A DNA stretch of 64,000 bases from Mycetocola spongiae (GTDB lineage: Bacteria; Actinomycetota; Actinomycetes; Actinomycetales; Microbacteriaceae): NCBI RefSeq assembly GCF_020424085.1, contig NZ_CP080203.1:2480001-2544000 (forward strand), given 5' to 3'. The translations under genes and the position numbers were made by a program. Each line of letters starts with the position of its first letter. Position 1 is the stretch's first letter. Shown one piece after another: positions 24,825 through 33,880 of this stretch. Under the pieces are notes generated by a model that worked only from the letters and a program-made list of their open reading frames with translations, was not told the DNA's origin and made no database searches.

Positions 24825-24834
24825 CCTCTGCGGT

Positions 24835-24863
24835 TTTCCGGTGTGTTGCCGCGGGGGTAGACT
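24835..24863 (+). promoter_or_regulatory. Candidate tuf promoter, -10 inside an inverted repeat
   Basis: TTTCCG and TAGACT are separated by 17 bp. TAGACT lies between CCGCGG at 24849-24854 and CCGCGG at 24870-24875. It would give tuf its own transcript with a leader of about 115 nt. The perfect TTGACA at 24915 has no matching -10. Confidence 0.35.
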
Positions 24864-24987
24864 CTACAACCGCGGCGACGCGCCGTAACGCCGACGAAAC
24901 CTAGTAACATAAAATTGACAAACCCTGTAGTAGCCCTCGTGCAATCCAGCATGCGGTGTTGCTGCACAAAGTCCTGAGGAGGACCCA

Positions 24988-26181
24988 GTGGCTAAGGCCA
25001 AGTTCGAGCGGAACAAGCCGCACGTAAACATCGGAACCATCGGTCACGTTGACCACGGTAAGACCACCCTTACCGCGGCCATCTCGAAGGTTCTCGCTGA
25101 CGTATACCCGTCCGCGACCAACGTACAGCGCGACTTCGCTACCATCGACTCCGCTCCCGAGGAGCGCCAGCGTGGTATCACGATCAACATCTCCCACGTG
25201 GAGTATGAGACCGAGAAGCGTCACTATGCACACGTTGACGCCCCGGGTCACGCCGACTACATCAAGAACATGATCACCGGTGCCGCTCAGATGGATGGCG
25301 CAATCCTCGTGGTTGCCGCTACCGACGGTCCGATGGCTCAGACCCGTGAGCACGTTCTGCTCGCCAAGCAGGTTGGTGTTCCCTACCTGCTCGTCGCGCT
25401 GAACAAGTCCGACATGGTTGAGGACGAGGAAATCCTGGAGCTCGTAGAGCTCGAGGTTCGTGAACTCCTCTCGAGCCAGAACTTCGATGGCGACAACGCC
25501 CCCGTCGTTCGCGTATCCGCACTCAAGGCCCTCGAGGGCGAAGAGAAGTGGGTCAACTCGATCGTTGAGCTCATGAACGCCGTGGACGCCAACGTTCCCG
25601 ACCCCGTTCGTGACCGCGACAAGCCCTTCCTGATGCCCGTTGAGGACGTCTTCACGATCACCGGTCGTGGAACCGTTGTCACCGGCCGCGCCGAGCGTGG
25701 CACCCTGGCAATCAACTCGGAGATCGAGATCGTTGGTCTGCGCGCTACGCAGAAGACCATCGTTACCGGTATCGAGATGTTCCACAAGCAGCTCGACGAG
25801 GCTTGGGCCGGCGAGAACTGTGGTCTGCTGCTTCGCGGTACCAAGCGCGAGGACGTTGAGCGCGGTCAGGTTATCGTAAAGCCCGGTTCGGTTACCCCTC
25901 ACACCAACTTCGAGGGAACCGCCTATATCCTTTCCAAGGATGAGGGTGGACGCCACAACCCGTTCTACGCGAACTACCGCCCCCAGTTCTACTTCCGCAC
26001 CACCGACGTGACCGGCGTCATCACCCTCCCCGAGGGTGTCGAGCTGGTTCTCCCCGGTGACACCGTGGACATGACCGTTGAGCTGATCCAGCCCATCGCC
26101 ATGGAAGAGGGCCTCGGCTTCGCTATCCGTGAGGGTGGCCGCACCGTAGGTGCCGGTACCGTTACGAAGATCATTAAGTAA
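24988..26181 (+). CDS. tuf: Elongation factor Tu
   Basis: 397 residues, delivers aminoacyl-tRNA to the ribosome. G1 G-H-V-D-H-G-K-T-T, effector R-G-I-T-I-N, G3 D-A-P-G-H (Ala in place of the more common Cys), G4 N-K-S-D. GTG start with GAGGAGG upstream. Only copy in the window, ending at a strong terminator. Confidence 0.98.
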   Translation: MAKAKFERNKPHVNIGTIGHVDHGKTTLTAAISKVLADVYPSATNVQRDFATIDSAPEERQRGITINISHVEYETEKRHYAHVDAPGHADYIKNMITGAAQMDGAILVVAATDGPMAQTREHVLLAKQVGVPYLLVALNKSDMVEDEEILELVELEVRELLSSQNFDGDNAPVVRVSALKALEGEEKWVNSIVELMNAVDANVPDPVRDRDKPFLMPVEDVFTITGRGTVVTGRAERGTLAINSEIEIVGLRATQKTIVTGIEMFHKQLDEAWAGENCGLLLRGTKREDVERGQVIVKPGSVTPHTNFEGTAYILSKDEGGRHNPFYANYRPQFYFRTTDVTGVITLPEGVELVLPGDTVDMTVELIQPIAMEEGLGFAIREGGRTVGAGTVTKIIK

Positions 26182-26210
26182 TTTCACTTCCTGATCTAGC
26201 GTTACGCTAA

Positions 26211-26255
26211 ACAACACCCCCGCGGGCTTCGGCCCGCGGGGGTGTTGTCGTTTTT
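26211..26255 (+). terminator. Intrinsic terminator of tuf
   Basis: A 17-bp stem with a TTCG tetraloop followed by CGTTTTT. Confidence 0.9.
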
Positions 26256-26432
26256 GGGGGCGTCATTTCGGGGTGGCGCGACGGCAAGATGACCGTTTAT
26301 GACCGCCGGTGTCGATGCGTGACGCGGGCCGATTTTGGCGCCGGGGGAGCGCGGATAGAGTGTGTTTCCTGCACCACACCCGGACGCAATCCCCCAGCGG
26401 CGGCCGCGGTGTTTTCCCCGAAAGGCATCCCC

Positions 26433-27458
26433 GTGAAACGTCGTACCTCCCTGCTCGCCCTCCTCGCCGTCCCCGTCCTGGGCGTCCTGGTGGGATGCTC
26501 CGCCTCGGCCGAGCCCGGCACCCCCGATTCCGCCAATGCCACTGTGAAGGTCGCCGTGGTCCTCGGCGGCGTCGCAACCGATGGCGGCTTTAACCAGTAC
26601 GCGGCCGATGCCGTGCACAACCTGGAAAAATCCGAGAACCTCGATATCCAGATCCGCGAATCGGTGGTCAACCCGAGCGATGCCGAGCCAATCTTCCGGC
26701 AGTTCGCCGCGGAGGGATTTGACCTCGTGATCGGCTGGGGCCTGGGCTTCTCCGATTCGATCCTCAAGGTGGGCCAGGAACTGCCCGATACCCACTTCAT
26801 CGCCACCGGCGGCGCGGATATCCTCGAAAAGTCCACCGCAAATGTGGAGACCTGGACCTATGCCACCGATGAGGCCGGCTATCTGACCGGCTGGTTCGCC
26901 GGCAAGACCGGGCTCTCGCCGATCGCCGTGGTGGACGGGGAACTGGCCCCCTTTAACGAGATCAGCTACCGCTATACCTCGCTCGGCATCACCGATGCCA
27001 ACCCCGCGGCCGTGGAGCTGAAGCCCATCTTCACCGGCAACTGGGAGGACGCGCAGCTCGCCGCGCAGGCCACCAAGGCCCAGGCCGATCTGGGTGCCAA
27101 GCTCATCATCACCGCGGGTGAGGGCTTCACCCCGGGAGTGATCTCGGCCGCGAAGACCGCCGGGATCGCCACGATCGGCGCGTCCAATGCCTCCACGGCC
27201 GATGCCGCCGAGGTCAACGTGGGCCTCGTGAAGCTGGACTTCACCCCGACCCTGACCGAGGCGCTCGCCCGGCTTAAAGCTGGCAAATTTGGCAACCACT
27301 CCTATACCTCCACGATCGCGAATAAGGGTCTGCTGCTGGGCGATGTGAACACGGTGGCCGCGGCCCCCGATGTTCCCGCCGATCTGGACGAGCAGGTGGC
27401 CGCCCTGGCCGCCTCGCTCGCCGATGGTTCGTTTACTCTTCCCGAACTGAAGAAGTAA
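26433..27458 (+). CDS. BMP-family (PnrA-like) substrate-binding lipoprotein
   Basis: A 341-residue solute-binding lipoprotein. The signal peptide ends in the lipobox L-V-G-C at about residue 21-24, giving a lipidated Cys. The mature protein has the BMP fold: V-A-V-V-L-G-G-V-A-T-D-G-G-F-N-Q near the start, the G-W-G-L-G-F-S segment, and A-T-D-E-A-G-Y-L-T-G-W-F-A-G. BMP proteins bind purine nucleosides in many bacteria and riboflavin in spirochaetes (RfuA). GTG 26433 with AAAGG upstream is used; a TAGAGT at 26355 is a possible -10. It is first of a six-gene operon with an importer and two flavoenzymes. Confidence 0.8.
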   Translation: MKRRTSLLALLAVPVLGVLVGCSASAEPGTPDSANATVKVAVVLGGVATDGGFNQYAADAVHNLEKSENLDIQIRESVVNPSDAEPIFRQFAAEGFDLVIGWGLGFSDSILKVGQELPDTHFIATGGADILEKSTANVETWTYATDEAGYLTGWFAGKTGLSPIAVVDGELAPFNEISYRYTSLGITDANPAAVELKPIFTGNWEDAQLAAQATKAQADLGAKLIITAGEGFTPGVISAAKTAGIATIGASNASTADAAEVNVGLVKLDFTPTLTEALARLKAGKFGNHSYTSTIANKGLLLGDVNTVAAAPDVPADLDEQVAALAASLADGSFTLPELKK

Positions 27459-28984
27459 TTAGCGCCGCACAGGCCCGGGGCGCGGCGGTTCCGCCGCTTG
27501 CGCTCCGGGGCATAACCCAGCAATTTGGCGCGGTCCGCGCGCTGGATGACGTCTCCCTGGACCTGGTGCCCGGCAGCGTCCACGCCCTCGTGGGTGAAAA
27601 CGGCGCCGGAAAATCCACCGTGGTGCGCATTCTCGCGGGGCTGCAACGCCCCACCGCGGGCGAGGTGGTGATCGGGGGAGTCCCCGCCGAGCTTGGCTCC
27701 CGCTCCGCCGCAATCGGCCACGGCATCGGCCTGGTCCCGCAGCAGCTGAGCCTGCTGCCCGAGTTCACGCTCGCCGAGAATATCGCCGCCTCCGCGGCGG
27801 GCCGCCTGGTGCGCCGCGAATACGCGGCGGGCAGGCTCTCGGCCGCGGCCGCGGAGGCCGGCATCCCGGTGCGCACCGATATTCCCGTGCGCCTCATGGG
27901 CCTGGCCGAACGCCAGCTGGGGGAGCTCGCGATCGCGCTGGCCCAGGGTGCCCGCATCCTGCTCCTCGACGAACCCACGAGTGCGCTGGGCCCGCTGGAG
28001 ACCCGGGGGCTCTTTGATCGCGTGCGCGCCCTCGCCGATTCCGGGGTCACCGTGGTCCTGATCACGCACCGGATCGCGGAGGTTCGTGCCGTGGCCGATG
28101 AGGTCACCGTGCTTAACCGCGGCCGGGTCACGATGCGCGCCCGCGTGCGTGATGTGGGCGATGCGGAGCTGGTGCGCGCGATGGTCGGTGAGCTGCCTCC
28201 CGCCTCCCCGGGACGGCCGTTTCCGGGAGGCCCGGAGCGCCTCCGCCTGAGCGGGGTGAGCGCGGGTGGCGGCTCCGAGCGCGTGAACCTGGTGAGCCTC
28301 GCGGTGGCCCGCGGGGAGATCCTGGGAGTGGTGGGGGTGGCCGGCAACGGCCAGCGTGCCCTCGCCGAGTCCATTATTGGTGCGCTGCCCCGCCGGGAGG
28401 GCGAGATCATCGTGGACGGCACTACCCTCGCGGCGGGACCGCGCGCGGCCGCGATCGCGCGCGTGGGCTATGTGCCCGAGGATCGCCGCGAGGCGCTGCT
28501 GCCGCGCTCCCCGCTGACCCACTCGGTCGCGCTGGGCTCCCTCGCGGTTCCCGGGGTGATTCGCCGTGGAAGGCTGCGCTGGGACCTGATCACCCGGATC
28601 ACCCGCGAGCTGATAGCGCGCCACGACGTGCGCCCACCCGATCCCGCGGTGGCCGCCGGAACCCTCTCCGGGGGAAACGCCCAGAAGCTGCTCGTGGGCC
28701 GGGAACTGGCAACCGAGCCCGCCGTGCTCATCCTGCACGGACCCACCCAGGGCCTCGACGTGCAGGCAGCGGGCGCGATCCGTTCGCGCGTGCGCGAGGC
28801 CGCGGCGGCGGGCACCGCGGTGCTCCTGATCTCCGCGGACCTCGACGAGGTGCGCGAGCTGGCCGATCGCACGCTGGTTCTTGCCCACGGCGAGATCGCC
28901 GCGGAGTTCACGCGGGAACACTTTGATCTTGATCGCATCGGCCGCGCCATGGCCGGCCTCACGGAAACAACCTCCCATGACTGA
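27458..28984 (+). CDS. ABC transporter ATP-binding protein (two ATPase cassettes), ATT start proposed
   Basis: A 508-residue double-cassette ATPase of the nucleoside/sugar importer (NupA/RbsA-like) type. Cassette 1: A-loop segment Q-Q-F-G-A-V-R-A-L, Walker A G-E-N-G-A-G-K-S-T, Walker B I-L-L-L-D-E-P-T-S. Cassette 2 has a degenerate Walker A (G-V-A-G-N-G-Q-R), L-S-G-G-N-A-Q-K and an H-G-P-T-Q-G-L segment where D-E-P is expected, as in this family. The first usual start codon (GTG 27566) would remove the A-loop and first strand. The only in-frame candidate upstream is ATT 27458, overlapping the TAA of the lipoprotein gene. If ATT is not used, the annotated protein would begin at 27566. Confidence 0.75.
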   Translation: MSAAQARGAAVPPLALRGITQQFGAVRALDDVSLDLVPGSVHALVGENGAGKSTVVRILAGLQRPTAGEVVIGGVPAELGSRSAAIGHGIGLVPQQLSLLPEFTLAENIAASAAGRLVRREYAAGRLSAAAAEAGIPVRTDIPVRLMGLAERQLGELAIALAQGARILLLDEPTSALGPLETRGLFDRVRALADSGVTVVLITHRIAEVRAVADEVTVLNRGRVTMRARVRDVGDAELVRAMVGELPPASPGRPFPGGPERLRLSGVSAGGGSERVNLVSLAVARGEILGVVGVAGNGQRALAESIIGALPRREGEIIVDGTTLAAGPRAAAIARVGYVPEDRREALLPRSPLTHSVALGSLAVPGVIRRGRLRWDLITRITRELIARHDVRPPDPAVAAGTLSGGNAQKLLVGRELATEPAVLILHGPTQGLDVQAAGAIRSRVREAAAAGTAVLLISADLDEVRELADRTLVLAHGEIAAEFTREHFDLDRIGRAMAGLTETTSHD

Positions 28985-30053
28985 CCTGATTCGCTCGCTG
29001 CGCTCGGGTCCCGCCCTGCGCGTGACCTATGCCCTCGCGGGTGCCGCGATCCTCGGGGCGCTGATCCTCGCCACCGGTGGCCAGCTCGGGGTCGCGGCCG
29101 GCGGCTGGTTCCGCGGCGCCTTTGGCACAGGATATGCCGTGAGCCAGACCCTCGTCTATGCGCTTCCGATCGCGGTGGTGGCGCTCGGGGTCTCCGGGGC
29201 GCTGCGCGCCGGCATCATCACGGTGGGCGCCGAGGGGCAGATGATCGTGGGGGCAATTGCCGCCACGGCGCTCTCGCTCGGGATCGGCCCCGGCGTGCCC
29301 GCCTGGATCGCGTTGCCGCTGGGCGCACTGACCGGCGCCGCCGCGGGCGCTGCCTGGTCGCTGCTGCCCGCGCTGGGCCGCGCGCGCTGGGGCATGAACG
29401 AGATTCTCGCCACGCTCCTGGCCAATTACCTCGCCGGCTATCTCCTGAAATATCTGCTCCGCACCGACCTGCGCAATCCCGCGGGCTCGGCCACCCCGCA
29501 GAGCGCGCCCATCCCCGAACCCTTCCTGCTGCCGCAGCTGCCCGTGGCGGGCCGCCTGCACGCGGGCCTGCTCCTGGTGCTGCTGATTATCGCGGTGGCC
29601 CTGTACCTCGGCCGCGGTAAGCGCCGATTCCTGCTTGATGTTTATGGCCAGCGCCCGCTGCTCGCGGCGCGCGCGGGACTCGGACAGACCCGCGCCGTGC
29701 TGGGCACGATGCTGGTCTCCGGGGCCTTCGCCGGGCTCGCCGGCTGGATGCAGCTGATGGGCGTGGACGAGCGCCTGCAGCCCGGGGTCAGCGCCGGTAT
29801 CGGCTTTGCCGGAATCGCGGTCGCGGTACTCGGCCGCTATCACCCGCTGGGGATCCTCGCCGCGGCGGTGGTCTATGCCTCGCTCACCACCGGCGCGAAC
29901 GGTATCCAGGTGGCCACGGGCAGCACACCCGCGGCGGTGGGCACGGTCAGCCAGGGAATCCTGCTGCTCGCGGCCGCCCTCATTCTTGCCGTCCCGCGCG
30001 CCCGCCGCCGGACCCCTCAGATACGGAAGGCACTACCCGATGGGCAGCGTTGA
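28977..30053 (+). CDS. ABC transporter permease (first)
   Basis: 358 residues with about eight to ten membrane segments, of the BPD-transport 2 (NupB/YufP-like) type. G-A-E-G-Q-M-I-V-G-A is the family motif near residue 80, and W-G-M-N-E-I-L-A-T follows near 140. It overlaps the ATPase gene by 8 nt and the second permease by 14 nt. It pairs with that permease to form the channel. Confidence 0.85.
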   Translation: MTDLIRSLRSGPALRVTYALAGAAILGALILATGGQLGVAAGGWFRGAFGTGYAVSQTLVYALPIAVVALGVSGALRAGIITVGAEGQMIVGAIAATALSLGIGPGVPAWIALPLGALTGAAAGAAWSLLPALGRARWGMNEILATLLANYLAGYLLKYLLRTDLRNPAGSATPQSAPIPEPFLLPQLPVAGRLHAGLLLVLLIIAVALYLGRGKRRFLLDVYGQRPLLAARAGLGQTRAVLGTMLVSGAFAGLAGWMQLMGVDERLQPGVSAGIGFAGIAVAVLGRYHPLGILAAAVVYASLTTGANGIQVATGSTPAAVGTVSQGILLLAAALILAVPRARRRTPQIRKALPDGQR

Positions 30054-30963
30054 GTTTTGGACGGCCGTGATCGCCGGGGCCTTTGCCCTGTGCGCACCCG
30101 TGATTTTTGCAGGGCTTGGCGAGATTTTCCTCGAGCGCGCGGGCGGTTTTAACGTCGGCATCGAGGGCATGATGCTGGTGGGTGCCGTATGCGGCGTGGC
30201 CGGCTCGCTCGCGGGCGGCTTCTGGATCGGTGTGCTTGCCGGGATCGGCGCGGGCCTGCTGCTCGGGCTGATCCTGGGCCTGGCCACCACCGCGGGCCGC
30301 GCCGATATCATCATCGTGGGTATCGCGCTGGGGCTGCTGGGCGCGGGCCTGAGCACCGCGATCTATCAGGTGCTCGTGGTGGGAGGCGGCAATGTCACGG
30401 CACCCACCCAGCCCGTGTGGAGCGCACAGTTTCTCTCCGGGATTCCGCTGCTGGGCCGCGGTCTGGCCGGGGCCGGGACGCTGTTTTATCTCGCCCTGTT
30501 CCTGGTGATCCTCAGCTCCCTCGTGCTGCGCTATACGCGCTTTGGCCTGCGCCTGCGGGCCGTGGGCGACTCCCCGCAGATTGCCGCCGACCGCGGCCTC
30601 TCCGTGTCCGGCTATCGGCTCGTGGCGGCCCTGATCGCCGGGGCCCTCGCGGGCCTGGGCGGCGCGGCCGTCTCGCTCTCGGGCATCGGCACGTTCACCC
30701 CGGGCATGACCGGGGGTGCGGGGTTTATAGCGCTGGCCGTGGTGATCATCGCGCGCCGCACCCCGTGGGGCCTGCTCGGGGGCGCACTGCTTTTTGCCCT
30801 GTTTAACAGCCTCGCGCTGCTCGCCCAGACCCAGGACCTGGGCCTGCCCATCGAGGCGTATCAGGCGCTCCCGTATCTTGTCACCCTCCTCATCCTGGCG
30901 TTCGCCTCGCGGCGGCACTGGCGCCGGACCCGACTCCTGGCCGTCCCGGCCGCCGCCCACTAG
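30040..30963 (+). CDS. ABC transporter permease (second)
   Basis: 307 residues, NupC/YufQ-like. The motif G-G-F-N-V-G-I-E-G-M-M-L-V-G near residue 28 marks this family. ATG 30040 lies inside the end of the first permease with GGAAGG upstream; the frame opens earlier at 29806 only as an overlap. The acyl-CoA-dehydrogenase-type gene starts 13 nt after its stop, so importer and enzymes are probably one transcript. Confidence 0.85.
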   Translation: MGSVEFWTAVIAGAFALCAPVIFAGLGEIFLERAGGFNVGIEGMMLVGAVCGVAGSLAGGFWIGVLAGIGAGLLLGLILGLATTAGRADIIIVGIALGLLGAGLSTAIYQVLVVGGGNVTAPTQPVWSAQFLSGIPLLGRGLAGAGTLFYLALFLVILSSLVLRYTRFGLRLRAVGDSPQIAADRGLSVSGYRLVAALIAGALAGLGGAAVSLSGIGTFTPGMTGGAGFIALAVVIIARRTPWGLLGGALLFALFNSLALLAQTQDLGLPIEAYQALPYLVTLLILAFASRRHWRRTRLLAVPAAAH

Positions 30964-30976
30964 AAAGTAGAGTTCC

Positions 30977-32104
30977 ATGACCTCCCCCTATACCCTCTCC
31001 GCGGCGGAAACCGCGCTGATTGCCACCGCCACCGAGCTCGCGGTGGGCTTCGCCGAGCGCGCCGCACGGCACGATGACGAGGCCAGCCTGCCCGTGGAGA
31101 ACCTCCGTGCGATCCACGAGGCCGGGCTCAACCGCGCCGTGCTTCCCGCGGCCCTGGGCGGCACGGGCCTGAGCTATCAGGCCTTTGGCGAGATCACGCG
31201 CATCTTCGCCGAGGCCGATCCCTCCACCGCAACCGTATGGCTCATGCACCTCGGGGCGGGCGTGGGCCTGGCCGCCATCACGGCGGAGACCCGCGGCGGC
31301 TTTTTTGCCGAGGAGTTCCTCGCGGGCAAGCACTTTGCCAATGCCCTGAGCGAGCCCGCGAGCGGAAACCGCTTCCTGAACCCGCAGCAGGAGGCCCCCG
31401 CCGCGCCGGGAGGCTATGTGCTCGACGGCGCAAAGCGCTTTGTCTCCGGGAGCGAGCTGGCCGATTATCTGCTCGTGAATGCGCGCGTGGGAGACGCACC
31501 CGCCTTTTTTGCCGTGATTCCGGACGAGACCGTGAGCATCATCCCGATCTGGGATACTCTCGGCCTGCGCGCGACACGCAGCCAGCTGCTGAGCTTTAAC
31601 CACACGCTGCTGCGCGAGGACCTGCGCGGCCGCCTCCCCGGCCCGGGTGACTTTAACGCGGTGGGCGCGGGCCTGCCGCAGATCTCCCTCGGCATCGCGG
31701 ATGCGGCCCTCGCGGCAATCGTGGAACACGCCTCCGCGCGCATTATCCTCGGCAAACCGCTCTCGCATCAGCAGTGGGTGCAGTTTGAGGTGGCCGATGT
31801 GCATACCCGGCTCGAGGGGGTGCGCGCCTTTATCCGGCAGACGCTGTGGCAGCTGGACGCGGGCGACCCCGAGGGTTTTGCCAACCTCGGGCGCTCCAAA
31901 TATCTGGCCAATAAGATCGCGGTGGAGATCGCGCAGCTCGCTGTGCGCATCGGCGGGGCCTCGGGCTATCTGAAGACCTCCCCGATCCAGCGCCACCTGC
32001 GTAATGCGCTGGGTGGGCAGTTGATGGCCTATTCCACCGAGGTATTGGCCGGCGAGATCGGCGCCCAGGTGCTCGGCGTCACCGCCGAGGAGGCCCGCGC
32101 ATGA
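30977..32104 (+). CDS. Acyl-CoA dehydrogenase-family flavoenzyme (DszC/monooxygenase-like)
   Basis: 375 residues with the acyl-CoA dehydrogenase fold: N-terminal helical domain (F-A-E-R-A-A-R-H-D-D), a middle beta domain with L-S-E-P-A-S-G-N and the G-A-K-R-F-V-S-G-S segment at about 150, and a C-terminal four-helix bundle with G-K-P-L-S-H-Q-Q. The catalytic Glu of true dehydrogenases is not evident. With a monooxygenase next door this suggests the subgroup that uses reduced flavin and oxygen (DszC/SfnB-like). Its stop overlaps the next start by 4 nt. Confidence 0.7.
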   Translation: MTSPYTLSAAETALIATATELAVGFAERAARHDDEASLPVENLRAIHEAGLNRAVLPAALGGTGLSYQAFGEITRIFAEADPSTATVWLMHLGAGVGLAAITAETRGGFFAEEFLAGKHFANALSEPASGNRFLNPQQEAPAAPGGYVLDGAKRFVSGSELADYLLVNARVGDAPAFFAVIPDETVSIIPIWDTLGLRATRSQLLSFNHTLLREDLRGRLPGPGDFNAVGAGLPQISLGIADAALAAIVEHASARIILGKPLSHQQWVQFEVADVHTRLEGVRAFIRQTLWQLDAGDPEGFANLGRSKYLANKIAVEIAQLAVRIGGASGYLKTSPIQRHLRNALGGQLMAYSTEVLAGEIGAQVLGVTAEEARA

Positions 32105-33480
32105 CCCGCGACCGCCCCCTCATCTTTAACGCGTTTAATATCTTTGCGGCCTCGCATCACGATCAGGGGATGTGGGCCTTCCCGGGCAGCCGCCAGCTGG
32201 AATATAACAACATCGACTACTGGGTGGATCTGGCGCGGCTGCTGGAACGCGGCCACTTCGATACGCTGTTTTTTGCCGATGTGCTGGCCCCCTATGAGAC
32301 ATTTGCCAACTCGCGCGATCTCGCGGTGGCCGCGGGTATGCAGTTCCCGATTAACGATCCGGGGGAGCTGATCCCCGCGCTGGCCTATGCCACCCAGGAC
32401 CTGGGGTTTGTGCTGACCCAGAACATCCTGCAGGAGCCTCCGTATACGTTTGCGCGCAAGATGTCCACGCTGGATCATCTCTCGCGCGGCCGCATCGCCT
32501 GGAATATTGTCACCACGTTTTTGCCCGGGGCCGGGCGCAACCTGGGTTTTGGGGGGCTGCCCGAGCACGGCGACCGCTATGCGCGCGCGGAGGACTTTAT
32601 CGAGGTGGTATATAAGCTCTGGGAGGCCAGCTGGGAGGACGACGCGGTGCTGCGCGACCGCGCGACACAGCGCTATAGCGATCCCCGGAAGATCCACGAG
32701 ATCAACCACGTGGGTCCCTTTTATGACGTGGTGGGCCCGCACCTGAGCGAGCCGAGCCCGCAGCGCACGCCGCTGCTTGTGCAGGCGGGTGTCTCCCCGC
32801 GGGGCCGCGCCTTTGCCGGGGCCAACGCCGAGGCGCTGTTTATTAACTCGCTCACGCCCGAGGACGCTGCCCCCATCGTGCGCGATGTCCGCGCGGCCAC
32901 GGTCGCGGCGGGCCGCAGCGCCGACCGCGTGCGCCTGCTGGCCATCCTGGGCTTTGTGGTGGGCAGCACCGAGGAGGAAGCGCGCAGGCTGCACGAGGAG
33001 ATCACCGATTTCCAGTCGATCGAGGCCAACCTCGCAAAGCAGAGCGTCTTCCTCGGGCATGACTTCAGCCAATACGATCCGAAGGAACCCATCTCGGAGA
33101 TCGCGCGGCGCCCCGAGGGGCAGACGGGGATCGTCGCGAGCCTGATCGAGATGGCCCCGCACCGCCGCCTCACGATCGGGGAGCTTGTGCGCTGGTATGG
33201 CAACCTGCGTGTGGTGGGCACCCCGGAGCAGATTGCCGATCACATCCAGAGGTGGAGCGACGCGGGGGTGGACGGGCTGAACGTGCAATACGTCACCTCG
33301 CCCGGAACCTTCGAGGACTTTGTGGATCATGTGGCGCCCGAGCTGGTCTCGCGCGGGCTGATGCAGGACCGCTACCGCCCGGGAACCCTGCGCGAAAAGT
33401 TCTTCCCTGGCCACGGCCCGTTCCTGCCCGAGGAGCACCGCGCGCGCGGATTCCGCCGGGCTGCGTTTGGGGACGCATAG
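32101..33480 (+). CDS. NtaA/SnaA/DszA-family FMN-dependent monooxygenase
   Basis: 459 residues of the bacterial luciferase-like fold, NtaA/SnaA/DszA/DmoA branch. Landmarks are W-A-F-P-G-S-R near residue 23, H-F-D-T-L-F-F-A-D at 52-60, the R-I-A-W-N-I-V-T segment near 137 and H-G-D-R-Y-A-R-A-E-D-F at about 159. These enzymes need FMNH2 from a separate reductase; none is in the operon. The neighbours suggest it oxidises an imported heterocyclic or sulfur compound. Riboflavin lyase and DszA are relatives, but the substrate cannot be read from sequence. Confidence 0.85.
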   Translation: MTRDRPLIFNAFNIFAASHHDQGMWAFPGSRQLEYNNIDYWVDLARLLERGHFDTLFFADVLAPYETFANSRDLAVAAGMQFPINDPGELIPALAYATQDLGFVLTQNILQEPPYTFARKMSTLDHLSRGRIAWNIVTTFLPGAGRNLGFGGLPEHGDRYARAEDFIEVVYKLWEASWEDDAVLRDRATQRYSDPRKIHEINHVGPFYDVVGPHLSEPSPQRTPLLVQAGVSPRGRAFAGANAEALFINSLTPEDAAPIVRDVRAATVAAGRSADRVRLLAILGFVVGSTEEEARRLHEEITDFQSIEANLAKQSVFLGHDFSQYDPKEPISEIARRPEGQTGIVASLIEMAPHRRLTIGELVRWYGNLRVVGTPEQIADHIQRWSDAGVDGLNVQYVTSPGTFEDFVDHVAPELVSRGLMQDRYRPGTLREKFFPGHGPFLPEEHRARGFRRAAFGDA

Positions 33481-33485
33481 GCGCC

Positions 33486-33519
33486 CTCCCGGCCACCCCC
33501 GCACGGGGGTGACCGGGAG
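33486..33519 (+). terminator. Hairpin after the monooxygenase gene
   Basis: CTCCCGGCCACCCCC/GGGGGTGACCGGGAG stem with a 4-nt loop and one mismatch. There is no U-tract, so it may act as a weak or Rho-assisted end. Confidence 0.5.
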
Positions 33520-33600
33520 CCTTGCGTGGGGTCGGCTTCGGGACAATAATATGAGCAACGCACCACTCCCGGCGCGCGCACCTATTGGTTAGGGGACACT

Positions 33601-33816
33601 ATGGCAATTGATGATCTGGTGAACAAGGCCAAGGGCCTCGTGAGCGATAACGCCGCGGCGGTCAACGATGTGATCAAGAGCGAAAAAGCCGAGGAGATCA
33701 GCGATAACTTCCTGGACGGTGCCGCCGACCTAGCCAATAAGCTTACGGGTGGCAAATTCACCGAGCAGGTACAGTCCGCTCGCGACGCCGCAGATAAGGC
33801 GATCGGCAACGAATAA
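33601..33816 (+). CDS. MT0933/Rv0909-like antitoxin-family small protein
   Basis: 71 residues, helical and charged, beginning M-A-I-D-D-L-V-N-K-A-K and ending T-G-G-K-F-T-E-Q-V, D-A-A-D-K-A. This layout matches the MT0933-like antitoxin family of actinobacteria. AGGGGA precedes the ATG. No toxin gene adjoins it, and many members occur alone, so an antitoxin role is doubtful here. Confidence 0.7.
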   Translation: MAIDDLVNKAKGLVSDNAAAVNDVIKSEKAEEISDNFLDGAADLANKLTGGKFTEQVQSARDAADKAIGNE

Positions 33817-33844
33817 CAGGCTCCTGCTCACCCGAGCAAAAGTG

Positions 33845-33880
33845 CAAAACCCGCCCCTCCCGCAGGGGCGGGTTTTGTCT
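33845..33880. terminator. Intrinsic terminator (bidirectional)
   Basis: CAAAACCCGCCCCT/AGGGGCGGGTTTTG with a 5-nt loop. Confidence 0.85.

Noticed and set aside
24915-24920. Perfect TTGACA between fusA and tuf.
   Set aside because: No -10-like hexamer lies 16-18 bp downstream.
33601-33816. A toxin-antitoxin pair.
   Set aside because: Only the antitoxin-like gene is present; no toxin-like frame is adjacent.
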